Of a stretch of DNA of 64,000 nt, positions 52,801-61,377 are shown piece by piece. How positions within the stretch are numbered: the first letter of the stretch is position 1; the number at the start of each line of letters is the position of its first letter. The position numbers and the translations under genes are program-made. The stretch comes from JAEKNW01 sp963677815. Lineage in GTDB: Bacteria; Cloacimonadota; Cloacimonadia; Cloacimonadales; JAFGVF01. The notes below the pieces were generated by a model, which was not told the origin of the DNA, searched no databases, and saw only the letters and a program-made list of their open reading frames with translations. Location: contig OY782499.1 in assembly GCA_963677815.1 (NCBI GenBank), positions 868,001 to 932,000 of the forward strand, written 5' to 3'.

Positions 52801-52840
52801 CCCCTTCTTTGAGCTTAACCTAATCAAAGAAGGGGCTTAT
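52801..52840 (+). terminator. Terminator after porX
   Basis: A 12-bp perfect stem (52801-52812 with 52824-52835) is followed by a cttattttat tail. The stem sequence ccccttctttga resembles the hairpin inside family B repeats. Confidence 0.85.
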
Positions 52841-52892
52841 TTTATAATTTTGACCTTTTAGTGATATTAATTTCAGTATTATAAAGGAAACA

Positions 52893-53324
52893 ATGAAAAA
52901 AGAATATATTTTAAAAAATGAAACCGAAAGTAAGAACTTTGCAATCACATTAGCTAAAGAGGCTAAAAGGGGAGATATTTATTTCCTCTATGGAGAATTA
53001 GGGGCTGGTAAAACTTACTTTGTGACAAATTTCTGTAAAGAACTTGGAGTCAAAGATTATGTTTCTAGTCCTTCTTATGTCTTACTTAATGAATACGATG
53101 CTAAAGATTTTACAGTATTTCATTTAGACTTATACAGGCTAGGGTCAGCTGAAGAAATTCTAGAGTTGGGGATAACCGATTTTACAGATGAGGGGCTTGT
53201 TTTTGTTGAATGGCCTCAAATTGCTGAAGAGCTAATTACTGAAGAGAGAATTGAGATTTATTTCGAGATAATAGATGATTATAGAAAAGTAACCTTGATA
53301 GATAGGAGGGCACATGCCACTTAA
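52893..53324 (+). CDS. tsaE: tRNA threonylcarbamoyladenosine biosynthesis ATPase TsaE
   Basis: 143 residues with Walker A GELGAGKT at about residue 35, SSPSYVLLNEY and HLDLYRLGSAEE, and the C-terminal VFVEWPQ, which define TsaE. With TsaB, TsaC and TsaD it makes t6A at tRNA position 37. It overlaps the permease gene by 11 bases, which is an unusual partner. Confidence 0.94.
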   Translation: MKKEYILKNETESKNFAITLAKEAKRGDIYFLYGELGAGKTYFVTNFCKELGVKDYVSSPSYVLLNEYDAKDFTVFHLDLYRLGSAEEILELGITDFTDEGLVFVEWPQIAEELITEERIEIYFEIIDDYRKVTLIDRRAHAT

Positions 53325-55161
53325 AAAGGCTCTTAAACTACCAGAAATATTTAGTATTGCCACAGGAGCTATGATATCTTCAGGTATCTTTATTTTGCCA
53401 GGTCTAGCTTTTGCCATGACTGGTCCATCCGAATTTGTTTCCTACTTCATAGCAGGGTTATTAGCTTTTGCCGGTGTTTTATCGGTATCAGAGCTAGCCA
53501 CAGCAATGCCTAAGGCTGGAGGTGATTATTTCTTTATTAATCGCTCTCTTGGTGCTTCTGTAGGGACAATTTCAGGTTTATTGAGCTGGTTTGCTTTATC
53601 TTTAAAAAGTGCTTTTGGTATCATCGGTATTATGTCTGTAGCCAAGCTTTTTATTGACCTTCCCGCGAGTATGTGGTCTATAGTAGGAATTTTTATAACA
53701 TTATTTTTTGTTAGCTTAAACATATCTGGAGTAAAAGAGGCTGGCAAGTTCCAAGTAGCTTTGGTTATTGGTCTTATTTCAATAATGATGATTTATATTA
53801 TTGGTGGTATTTCCTCAATCCAAGTTCAGCACTTCGAACCCTTTGTATTTAATGGTGGTAAAGGAGTATTAATTGCTGCTGGTTTTGTCTTTGTTTCTTA
53901 TGGTGGTTTGATTAAAGTAGCTTCTATGTCAGAAGAGATAACAAATCCCAAGAGAAATATTCCTTTAGGGCTAATCTCATCACTTGTAGTGACTATTATT
54001 TTATATACAGGTATGCTCATTGTTACTGTTGGCATCGAAAATTCTCAAAGACTTGCAGATCCTTCAAATCTAACTCCGATAGCAAATGCTGCTAAATTAT
54101 TCCTAGGCAATTTTGGTTTTTATATGATTCTGATAGCTTCAATGTTAGCTTTCATTACTACAGCAAATGCTGGAATAATGTCTGCTTCTAGATATCCTAT
54201 GGCTATGAGTAGAGATAATTTGATGCCTAAAGCTTTAGGTTATATTTCTCCTAAGCATGGCACACCTATGATTTCTCTAATCATAACAGGGATTTTTATT
54301 GTTTTTGCAATATTGCTACCTCTTGATATATTAATCAAAGCTGCTTCTACAGTTGTTATTATGAATTATATTCTGTCCAATTTATCTGTAATTATTTTGA
54401 GAGAAAGTAAAATTCAAAATTATCGTCCTTCTTTCAAAGCTCCTTTATATCCATGGACTCAGATTCTGGCTATTTTTGCTTTTATAATGCTAATTTTTGA
54501 TATGGGATTATATCCAATTTTAATTAGTTTTGGTTTAATCATTTTTGGTTTTATCGTTTATTTGCTATACGGAAAGAAGAAGGAACACAATGAATATGCT
54601 TTCTTGCATCTAATTGAAAGAGTCATGAACAAAAAGCTTACTTCTTATAATTTAGAAGGTGAATTAAAAAGTATACTTTATGAAAGAGACGATATTACTA
54701 AGGATAAATTTGATAACTTAATTGAAGAAGCTGTGGTTATTGATATTGTAGAAGATACTAGTATGGACCAGCTTTTTGCAATTATTGCTGAACAATTAGA
54801 AAAGAGTTTAACTGTCTCTAAAGAAGATATTCTCAGAAAATTACATGATAGGGAGGTGCAAGCATCAACAGCCCTGACACCTTTCGTTGCAATTCCACAT
54901 CTTATTGTTGAAAAGGAAGATTCTTTTGAAATTATCTTGATTAGAGCTAAAGATGGAATTAAGTTTTCTGAGGAACAAACTGAGGTTAAAGCTATCTTTG
55001 TTCTCGCTGGTTCTATGTCTGAAAGAAATATTCATTTGAAATCTTTATCAGCTATTGCTCAAATAGTTCAGAACAAAGAATTTGAGAAAAAGTGGCTTAA
55101 TGCATCGAGAAAGAAGAATTTAAAAGATATAATTCTTCTGGGTGAAAGAAGACGTTTCTAA
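53314..55161 (+). CDS. APC-family amino acid permease fused to a PTS EIIA (type 2)-like domain
   Basis: A 615-residue protein. Residues ~1-425 have about 12 membrane segments with AIATGAMISSGIFILPG-like ATGAMISSGIFILPG in TM1 and GGDYFFINRSLG, typical of APC/cationic amino acid transporters. After a charged linker, residues ~465-610 resemble a PTS IIA fructose/nitrogen-type domain, with VAIPHLIVEK containing the likely phospho-acceptor His529. This suggests that the transporter is controlled by a phosphotransfer system. I have not found HPr or EI in the window. The amino acid carried is unknown. Confidence 0.88.
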   Translation: MPLKKALKLPEIFSIATGAMISSGIFILPGLAFAMTGPSEFVSYFIAGLLAFAGVLSVSELATAMPKAGGDYFFINRSLGASVGTISGLLSWFALSLKSAFGIIGIMSVAKLFIDLPASMWSIVGIFITLFFVSLNISGVKEAGKFQVALVIGLISIMMIYIIGGISSIQVQHFEPFVFNGGKGVLIAAGFVFVSYGGLIKVASMSEEITNPKRNIPLGLISSLVVTIILYTGMLIVTVGIENSQRLADPSNLTPIANAAKLFLGNFGFYMILIASMLAFITTANAGIMSASRYPMAMSRDNLMPKALGYISPKHGTPMISLIITGIFIVFAILLPLDILIKAASTVVIMNYILSNLSVIILRESKIQNYRPSFKAPLYPWTQILAIFAFIMLIFDMGLYPILISFGLIIFGFIVYLLYGKKKEHNEYAFLHLIERVMNKKLTSYNLEGELKSILYERDDITKDKFDNLIEEAVVIDIVEDTSMDQLFAIIAEQLEKSLTVSKEDILRKLHDREVQASTALTPFVAIPHLIVEKEDSFEIILIRAKDGIKFSEEQTEVKAIFVLAGSMSERNIHLKSLSAIAQIVQNKEFEKKWLNASRKKNLKDIILLGERRRF

Positions 55162-55272
55162 TTTTTTTCTGGACAAATATCTTAATGTAAAAAAAAATGC
55201 ATAAAATTCTTGTCAAAATATATGTATATCATTCTTTTGTCATAAATAGTAAAAAAATGAGGAAGGTGAATT

Positions 55273-55464
55273 ATGTCACGAGTATGCGATGTATGCGGAA
55301 AAGGTTCAATTGTTGGTAACCTTCGTAGTCATGCTTTAAATGCAACTAAAAGAAGATTTTACCCAAATCTTCAAAAAATTAGAGCTGAAATTAATGGTGA
55401 AGTAAAGACTATTAAAATTTGTTCTGCTTGCTTAAAAGCTAATAAAGTAAAAAAAGTTGTATAA
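55273..55464 (+). CDS. rpmB: 50S ribosomal protein L28, zinc-binding type
   Basis: 63 residues with CDVCGKGSIVGN at the start, RRFYPNLQKI, and a second CxxC (CSACLK), so it is the four-cysteine zinc-binding form. It is monocistronic, with a gaggaagg ribosome site and its own terminator. Confidence 0.95.
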   Translation: MSRVCDVCGKGSIVGNLRSHALNATKRRFYPNLQKIRAEINGEVKTIKICSACLKANKVKKVV

Positions 55465-55516
55465 TTCTATTTTATTATAAAGAATTAAACTAATATAGTT
55501 TATCAATTACTTTTTT

Positions 55517-55542
55517 GCCCTCTTTACAGAGGGCTTTTTTTG
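55517..55542 (+). terminator. Terminator after rpmB
   Basis: Seven-bp stem gccctct/agagggc (55517-55523 with 55528-55534), loop ttac, followed by seven T's. Confidence 0.93.
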
Positions 55543-55557
55543 TTTTCAATCTTGAAC

Positions 55558-55801
55558 CCAAATAATGCAATAGATCTTTGAGAATAGCGCTATCTTCTTT
55601 GGCAAAAGGAAGCTCCATAATTTTCAGGAATATATATTATCCCAAATAGTGCAGTAGACCTTTGTGAATAGCACTATATTCTTCTGCAAAAGTAACTTCC
55701 ATAATTTCTCCGAATATATATATTATATGCGTCAAAATTCTGTAAGCTATTTTGCTAGAATAATCTGCACTCTTCACTGAAGCTCTACTACACTATCTGG
55801 G
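55558..55801. repeat. Fold-back (MITE-like) repeat, family B copy 3, with tandem left ends
   Basis: Two copies of the left end stand in tandem: 55558-55640 and 55641-55732, about 83-92 bases each (cccaaataatgcaatag, then cccaaatagtgcagtag), each followed by the ttccataatttc and atatatattat segments. The right end at 55779-55801 (ctctactacactatctggg) is the inverse of the left end. Confidence 0.75.
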
Positions 55802-55957
55802 ATTATAAGCGTCTTTATGGAATCACCATCTGTTTCCCCTCAAAGAAGGGGATTATATGTTTCTTTATGGAATCACCCCCTGTATCCCCCTCAAAGAAGG
55901 GGATTTTGCTAAAAGAAACTAGCACTCTTCATCAAAGTTTTACTGCACCATTACGGT
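55802..55957. repeat. Family B repeat, internal segment duplicated, with a second right end
   Basis: Two copies of the tttatggaatcacc... hairpin segment lie here (around 55814 and 55865), each with ccc...aaagaagggg pairing, then attttgctaaaagaa and a right-end-like tactgcaccatta. This looks like a partial duplication of the internal part of the family B element. It runs up to the thiC stop (minus strand). Confidence 0.65.
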
Positions 55958-55963
55958 TTAAGA

Positions 55964-57241
55964 TTAATCTTTTATATCTCTGTCGGTTCTTACAGCGCAT
56001 AGTTTTCCACACATAGTACAGTAATCATCGTCCTTAGATTCAGATTCATCTTTTCTTTTTCTTGCAAGTTCAGGATCAAGAGAGTTAGCATAAATAGTAT
56101 CCCAGTCAAATTCTCTTCTAGCTTTTGATACCTTATGGTCTTTCTCAATTGCTCCAGGTATTCTTTTTACAATGTCACCGGCATGAGCAGCTATTTTAGT
56201 TGCTATTATACCTTGTCTAACGTCTTCAACAGTTGGTAAGCAAAGATGTTCAGCAGGGGTAACATAACAGAGGAAATCTACTCCTGCTCCGGCAGCTAAG
56301 GCTCCACCGATAGCTCCTGTTATGTGGTCATAACCTGATGCGATATCGGTTACTAGAGGTCCTAGAACATAAAATGGAGCTTCTTTACAGATTGATTTCA
56401 TGATTTTTACATTCATTTCCACCTGATCTAAAGGAATATGACCAGGTCCTTCCACCATTACTTGAACTCCTTTCTGTCTAGCTTTATCTACAAGCTCACC
56501 TAGGACAAGAAGTTCAGCAAACTGACCACGGTCTGAAGCATCGTATTGAGAACCAGGTCTCATTCCATCCCCCAAGGAAAGAGTTACATCATATTTTAGA
56601 CAGATTTCAAGGAGTCTATCATATTCTTCATAGAGAGGATTTTCTCTTTTATGATTTTTCATCCATTGTTTGATTAAAGAACCTCCTCTTGAAACTATTC
56701 CTAGTAATCTTTCAGAAGTTTCATAAGATTCAAGACTTCTTTTAGTAATTCCACAATGTACAGTAATAAAATCTACACCTATTTTGGCATGATTTTCAAT
56801 TTCCTCAAAAAGTAAGTCTGGTGTCATATCATAAAAAGCTTTACCTTCTGCAAGGAGTCTGCTCATAACATTGTAGATAGGCACTGTACCCAGCATTAGA
56901 GGTGAATTTTGGACCATTTGTTTCAAAATACTGGTCAAATCACCTCCTGTAGAAAGGTCCATAATGCTATCAGCTCCGTATTTCACAGATGCTTGCAATT
57001 TTTCTAATTCTTCTTCTACTGAACAGTGCTTTTCAGAGGTACCAATATTAGAATTGACTTTGGTCTTGAGTCCATAACCAATTCCAACAGCAGAAAAATT
57101 ATGATTAATGTTTTTAGGAATTACTATTCTTCCTTTAGCAACTTCATCTCTAATGTATTCTTTTGTTCTAGCTTCTTTATTCGCCACAATCTCCATTTCA
57201 GGAGTAATAATGCCTTTTAAGGCTGATTCTAGTTGAGTCAT
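55964..57241 (-). CDS. thiC: Phosphomethylpyrimidine synthase ThiC
   Basis: 425 residues, the shorter form common in anaerobes. Motifs include GADSIMDLSTGGD, DFITVHCGITKRS, GDGMRPGSQYDASDRGQ, MVEGPGHIPLDQVEMN and DFLCYVTPAEHLCLP. The C-terminal 4Fe-4S motif is CTMCGKLC, i.e. CxxC followed by three residues and a Cys, one residue shorter than the CxxCx4C of many homologues. ThiC converts aminoimidazole ribotide to the thiamine pyrimidine by radical SAM chemistry. It is third in the riboswitch-controlled thi4-thiE-thiC operon. Confidence 0.95.
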   Translation of the reverse strand: MTQLESALKGIITPEMEIVANKEARTKEYIRDEVAKGRIVIPKNINHNFSAVGIGYGLKTKVNSNIGTSEKHCSVEEELEKLQASVKYGADSIMDLSTGGDLTSILKQMVQNSPLMLGTVPIYNVMSRLLAEGKAFYDMTPDLLFEEIENHAKIGVDFITVHCGITKRSLESYETSERLLGIVSRGGSLIKQWMKNHKRENPLYEEYDRLLEICLKYDVTLSLGDGMRPGSQYDASDRGQFAELLVLGELVDKARQKGVQVMVEGPGHIPLDQVEMNVKIMKSICKEAPFYVLGPLVTDIASGYDHITGAIGGALAAGAGVDFLCYVTPAEHLCLPTVEDVRQGIIATKIAAHAGDIVKRIPGAIEKDHKVSKARREFDWDTIYANSLDPELARKRKDESESKDDDYCTMCGKLCAVRTDRDIKD

Positions 57242-57249
57242 AATATCCT

Positions 57250-57864
57250 TTAAATATGTAATTTTGTTCTAATGTTTAAGAGTCTTTCTTCTAGATTATG
57301 ATGATTCATAAGGTATCTAACTAGACAGATATTTTCTGCTCCAGCATAAACCACTTGTTCAACATTGCTTTCATCAATTCCTCCGATTGCGACAACTGGT
57401 ATTTCGGACAATTGAACTACATCTTTAATTGATGCAAGACCTACTACTGGGTCAGCTTTTGCCTTTGTCGGTGTAGGGAAGATTGGACCAAAGCCTATGT
57501 AATCAGGATTTTTCTGAATAGCGGATTTAGCTTGTTCAAATGAATGAGTTGAGAGTCCATAGATTTTATCCTTACCAAAAATGCTTTGAGCATCTTGTAA
57601 GGATATATCATCTTGTCCGAGATGGAGTCCATCGGCATTAGCAAGCTTAGCGAGATCAGCTCTGTCATTCATAATAAATTTAGTAGCAGATCCCTTAGTT
57701 ATCTTCATTATCTCTTTACTCACTTGGATTATTTCTCTATCAGAAAGCTGTTTTTCTCTTAGTTGCAGATATTTGATATTCTGCTTCACTGCGATTCTTG
57801 CAATCTCCTGATACGACAAGCTCGGATTTGTTATAATCAAATACAAACCAAAGTTGTTATTCAT
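57250..57864 (-). CDS. thiE: Thiamine phosphate synthase
   Basis: 204 residues with LQLREKQLSDREI, FIMNDRADLAKLANADGLHL, the GQDDISLQDA region, GFGPIFPTPTKAKAD and VVAIGGIDESNVEQV, all ThiE motifs. It joins the pyrimidine and thiazole parts. It overlaps the thi4 gene by 8 bases and is followed by thiC with an 8-base gap. Confidence 0.95.
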   Translation of the reverse strand: MNNNFGLYLIITNPSLSYQEIARIAVKQNIKYLQLREKQLSDREIIQVSKEIMKITKGSATKFIMNDRADLAKLANADGLHLGQDDISLQDAQSIFGKDKIYGLSTHSFEQAKSAIQKNPDYIGFGPIFPTPTKAKADPVVGLASIKDVVQLSEIPVVAIGGIDESNVEQVVYAGAENICLVRYLMNHHNLEERLLNIRTKLHI

Positions 57865-58633
57865 TAGCTAAAGATTCCTTAATAAGATTAGCTACTTTCT
57901 GACCGGATAAGAGCATTCCACCAAAGATTGGACCCATTCTAAAAGAACCACTTACACCATTGGCTGCCATACCAGACACATAGAGACCTGGATAAACTTC
58001 TTTAGTATTATGAACTGTTGCTTCTTCACCTTCTTCTACAGACAGTGATCTTTCTCCTTGAACTTTTCCACTAGGAGTGTTTAATTTAATATCATTTTTG
58101 TTAGCAAGGGTAGAAGTAACTTCGCAAGGATGCCCAGTTCCATCCAGAACTCTTTTAGCCATAATTACCAGAGGGTCAACATGAAGACCTTGTCTGATAA
58201 CTGTTGACCAATTGACAACAACACCAGATACTTTTTCTTTTTGAAAAACAACATCCTCAACAATAAAACCATTATTAATGATTGCTCCTGCTTTTGTTGC
58301 AGCATAAATCAAGGCTGAGGTAGCATGAACTGAATCACAAGTCACACAGCTATCATCATATTTTTCGTATGAGATGTTAAATTCCTCTAAGATTGATATA
58401 GCTTCATTCTGAACTACAATTTGATTAAAGAACATCGCACCACCCCACATTCCACCACCTGGGGCGAGTTTTGATTCAAAAATGGCTACTTTCTTTCCTG
58501 CTTTAGCTAGATAGGTTGCAGCAACTAGACCTGATGGTCCAGCTCCTACGATAGCAACGTCTAATTCTAAAATTGACTTCAACTTGTTAAAATAGGTATC
58601 AATAATACCTCGGGAAACTGTTAGTTCCATCAT
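57857..58633 (-). CDS. Thiamine thiazole synthase Thi4, sulfide-dependent (His) type
   Basis: About 258 residues with an N-terminal FAD/NAD-binding GAGPSGLVAATYLAKAGKKV and GGGMWGGAMFFNQ. The residue at the place of the yeast sulfur-donating Cys is His, in QGLHVDP, which is the archaeal-type, sulfide-dependent arrangement. Proteins of this kind use free sulfide with an iron centre and are not suicide enzymes. ATG at 58633 and ATG at 58630 both follow ggagg; the second has better spacing. It replaces thiG, thiH, thiS and related genes, which are absent here. First gene after the TPP riboswitch. Confidence 0.93.
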   Translation of the reverse strand: MMELTVSRGIIDTYFNKLKSILELDVAIVGAGPSGLVAATYLAKAGKKVAIFESKLAPGGGMWGGAMFFNQIVVQNEAISILEEFNISYEKYDDSCVTCDSVHATSALIYAATKAGAIINNGFIVEDVVFQKEKVSGVVVNWSTVIRQGLHVDPLVIMAKRVLDGTGHPCEVTSTLANKNDIKLNTPSGKVQGERSLSVEEGEEATVHNTKEVYPGLYVSGMAANGVSGSFRMGPIFGGMLLSGQKVANLIKESLANE

Positions 58634-58705
58634 TCCTCCAATATCATATTTTTTATTTGGAGGATAATGCCTTAAAGAAGGTTAAATTTGTAAGGTGTTT
58701 AATAA

Positions 58706-58790
58706 ATCGCATCTCACTTCCTTCGCCGGCATTACCCGGATCAGGTTCTAAGGGTATAATCTCAGCCATAAGGCACCCCTGAATCTGCAT
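58706..58790 (-). promoter_or_regulatory. TPP riboswitch (THI element)
   Basis: Read on the minus strand, the conserved core is present: aggggtgcc, ctgagat, then acccttagaacctgatc, ggtaatgcc and gcgaaggaa. These are the pyrimidine- and pyrophosphate-sensing helices of the thiamine pyrophosphate riboswitch. It lies about 75 bases before thi4 and should switch off the operon when TPP is plentiful. The full P1 stem is not certain. Confidence 0.97.
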
Positions 58791-58800
58791 GATTGATACC

Positions 58801-58829
58801 AATAAATTTAGGTCGATTTATTGTGTCAA
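58801..58829 (-). promoter_or_regulatory. Promoter candidate for the thi operon
   Basis: On the minus strand, TTGACA (58829-58824) is followed 17 bases later by TTTATT (58806-58801), 10-15 bases before the riboswitch starts. Confidence 0.5.
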
Positions 58830-58859
58830 GTAAAGTCTATATTTCCCAAATTCCTTGTC

Positions 58860-60404
58860 TTAATATTCAACTTTGAGTTCACTGATAAGGTAATCCCCTT
58901 GTGTAGTCTGACGATAGCTTTTGCCCCCTAAAGTTAACTTAACTTTTTGTAGAGAATAATTAGCATGTGGCCAATGAGAGACTTCAGCACAAACGAAATA
59001 ATCTCCATTAGACAGAAGCTTACCCTTAGCATCTTTATTATCCCAGTAGAAGACATGTTTTCCAGAATCAATGGAAGCTCCGGTTACTCTTACTATTGCA
59101 TCTTCAAACTGAGAACTTTTAGCCCACTTGGGTAAATGCACCTGTTTTTCCTTAATGTTAGCAGAGAAAGCAGAAATATAGACTGTTGTTAGGTAGTTTC
59201 CTTCTTTATCTTCAATCCAGACAGCTGTTTGTGGAGCTATATAATCTGCAAAAGCTAAGGATAAAGTAATTTTGCTAGCTAGCCCTTGAGGTTCTTCTCT
59301 ATTAGTATTATCATATTGCATTTGTTTGACTAAATTATTTTTGACTTCCTCATCTTCAGTTGCTAAGAATTGATCGGTTAAACTTCTTCTCTCAATTCTA
59401 TTATTAATACTTGCTTGTATGTCTTTAGCATGCTTAATATTATCTTGATTGTTAGAATTTACTAGAATCCAGTTAACTTCATTTTCTGCCTCTTGCAAAG
59501 ATTGAACAAAGAAAGGAAGTTGAGAAAGAACTTGAGCCTTTAATAATCTAAAGTCTTCATTATCAGGCATTAGAATTACTATTCTATTTAAAGCGTAAGC
59601 TACATTAAAAGCTAAGTCTGTCATGAAAGCAACATCATCATAGACTTTTTCATCATAACCATTTTGAGAAACTACTTGAATAACATTTAAGTACTTTAAA
59701 TAGAGGTCAATATCTGTAGTATCTTGCTTTGTAGCTTCTGTTAAAATTTGATAAGCTTTATGATACTTTCCTGTATTTATAAAAGCATCTGCCTGACTTT
59801 GAAGCTTGTCTTTGGCTTCCACATCAACAGAACTTTTACCTGTTAACTCTTGTAACTGTTTCAAACTATCTTGATAAAATTGAGAATCACTACCATAACG
59901 GACAATATTCTTATAATACTCAATAGCTTTTTCATCATTTCCCTTTCTTTGATTAGCAAAAGCTAAATAATAAGAAGTTACAAGATAATCATCGTTAGAA
60001 AGTCCTGGACGCTGAGCAATATCATCTAAATCAGCAATTCCTTTAGATAATTTATTGAAAAATTTGGGAACATTTACTCTCAATATTCCTCTCCAAAGCC
60101 TAGCATTTTTATGGGATGAATCAATATCTAAAGCCTGTCCAAAAATGCTTTCTGCTTTATAGACCATAGCTCCTGCTTTTAACATACTTGCTTGACCAGA
60201 CCCCTTACTTACCATTAAACCATAAAAACTTAATACATCTACATTCTCAGGGTATTCTTCTGCTGCTCTTTCCATAATGTCTATAGCTTTGAAGATATCA
60301 CTTCTTTCAAAAGATTTAGCTGAGGTAATATACTCTTCTGGACTTTCACTGAATAGTGAGATATTCATAAGTATGAGAATCCCGATTAAAATCATTTTTT
60401 TCAT
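58860..60404 (-). CDS. Exported TPR protein with C-terminal DUF2271-like/FlgD-like domain
   Basis: A 514-residue protein with a signal peptide (1-20). Residues ~20-200 contain TPR-like helices and the segment HKNARLWRGILRVNVPKF, nearly the same as that in the divergent protein at 61553-62122. Residues ~200-370 are helical, and the C-terminal ~140 residues are beta-rich with VYISAFSAN and FYWDNKDAKGKLLSNGDYFV, as in DUF2271/FlgD-type Ig-like folds. Probably periplasmic. It is the last gene of an operon with a winged-helix regulator and a membrane protein; the start is separated from the regulator stop by 3 bases. Function unknown. Confidence 0.75.
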   Translation of the reverse strand: MKKMILIGILILMNISLFSESPEEYITSAKSFERSDIFKAIDIMERAAEEYPENVDVLSFYGLMVSKGSGQASMLKAGAMVYKAESIFGQALDIDSSHKNARLWRGILRVNVPKFFNKLSKGIADLDDIAQRPGLSNDDYLVTSYYLAFANQRKGNDEKAIEYYKNIVRYGSDSQFYQDSLKQLQELTGKSSVDVEAKDKLQSQADAFINTGKYHKAYQILTEATKQDTTDIDLYLKYLNVIQVVSQNGYDEKVYDDVAFMTDLAFNVAYALNRIVILMPDNEDFRLLKAQVLSQLPFFVQSLQEAENEVNWILVNSNNQDNIKHAKDIQASINNRIERRSLTDQFLATEDEEVKNNLVKQMQYDNTNREEPQGLASKITLSLAFADYIAPQTAVWIEDKEGNYLTTVYISAFSANIKEKQVHLPKWAKSSQFEDAIVRVTGASIDSGKHVFYWDNKDAKGKLLSNGDYFVCAEVSHWPHANYSLQKVKLTLGGKSYRQTTQGDYLISELKVEY

Positions 60405-60407
60405 AAT

Positions 60408-60725
60408 TTACTCCTTGATATTTACTAGTCGTTCTAGTGTTTCTATATAATTTAGGTAAGCTTTTTTACCTTTATCACTAAGCCAGTAAATAGTTATCGG
60501 CTTTCTTTCAATAAAACTCTTCTTTAAAGAAATGTAGTTTGCATTTTCAAGCTTTCTCAAATGCGTGCTTAAATTTCCATCAGAAGTTTTAGTTTGTTTC
60601 TTCAATGTTGCAAAATCTGTTTTTCCCCTTGTGAGAAGAATAGTCATTATTGCTAATCTGATTCGAGCATGAATAATATCATCAAGTTCATTATAATCAA
60701 ATATAGCATCTGTATCTATAGACAT
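60408..60725 (-). CDS. Winged-helix transcriptional regulator (HTH_34/MarR-ArsR-like)
   Basis: 105 residues. IIHARIRLAIMTILLTRGK and the recognition-helix region TSDGNLSTHLRKLENANYIS, followed by a wing with KKSFIERKPITIYWLSDKGK, show the small 'winged helix DNA-binding domain' type often found next to DUF-type membrane proteins. It is the middle gene, adjoining the membrane protein gene exactly (60726). A palindrome ahead of the operon (61361-61377) is a possible operator. Confidence 0.88.
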   Translation of the reverse strand: MSIDTDAIFDYNELDDIIHARIRLAIMTILLTRGKTDFATLKKQTKTSDGNLSTHLRKLENANYISLKKSFIERKPITIYWLSDKGKKAYLNYIETLERLVNIKE

Positions 60726-61331
60726 CTACTTGTTCTCCTTTCTCCATTGTAGCTCTAGTTTCACACCAGGAAGTACTTGGAGTAAGAGCATTAAGCCTGC
60801 GAAATAGAGAAGAGTATTACTTTGTCCATAGCTTTCAACTTTGATTAAGAAAAACAAGGCTATAGAAGTTATCCACCAGAGTATTCCCACAGTTCTGAGC
60901 CATTTATATTGATTTAGCCAACCCTCTATAAAGAAGGCAGAACCTAAAATTGTTCCCATCATTGGTGAAATAGCAAAAGGATTCACCACCTGTGCCAAGG
61001 AAGTTATAAAAGCTAATATCATCATAGCTATGCCATGACAGAACCAAATAACACCTAAAATTTGTTGAGAATAAGTTGAGACAGTTAGTTTTTCCCGACT
61101 TCTTTCCACTGTCCAAGAAACAAGCCAGCCTAAACCTGTAGCCACTAACCAAACTCCCATGTAATACCAACCTGACCTGTACTGATTCTGAATTCCAATA
61201 TATGTAGAAATCAGAGCTACTATAACAAATAAGCCCCAAATAATTGAAGGCATTCCACTAGATAAAGCTAATTTCCTGTTGTCTTCTACTAATGACTTTA
61301 TAAACTTTAAACTTTCTTCTGCATTTTTCAT
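60726..61331 (-). CDS. Membrane protein, six predicted transmembrane segments
   Basis: 201 residues with about six hydrophobic segments (for example MPSIIWGLFVIVALISTYIG, GVWLVATGLGWLVSW, TLLYFAGLMLLLQVLPGV) and a short charged N-terminal helix. I do not recognise the family. It is the first gene of the minus-strand operon and would be under direct control of the operator-like palindrome. The stop and the next start adjoin, which implies translational coupling. Confidence 0.8.
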   Translation of the reverse strand: MKNAEESLKFIKSLVEDNRKLALSSGMPSIIWGLFVIVALISTYIGIQNQYRSGWYYMGVWLVATGLGWLVSWTVERSREKLTVSTYSQQILGVIWFCHGIAMMILAFITSLAQVVNPFAISPMMGTILGSAFFIEGWLNQYKWLRTVGILWWITSIALFFLIKVESYGQSNTLLYFAGLMLLLQVLPGVKLELQWRKENK

Positions 61332-61360
61332 TTTTATCTCCTTTTATATATTAACATTGT

Positions 61361-61377
61361 ACTTTGAAATACAAAGT
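61361..61377. promoter_or_regulatory. Operator-like palindrome
   Basis: A perfect dyad actttg-aaata-caaagt, 17 bases long, overlaps a TTGACT -35-like hexamer (61380-61375 on the minus strand) for the 61331 gene. It is the best candidate binding site for the winged-helix regulator in that operon. Confidence 0.6.

Noticed and set aside
55558..55957. The tandem repeats as a CRISPR array
   Set aside because: Only two to three imperfect units of unequal length without regular spacers are seen, and they match dispersed elements elsewhere.
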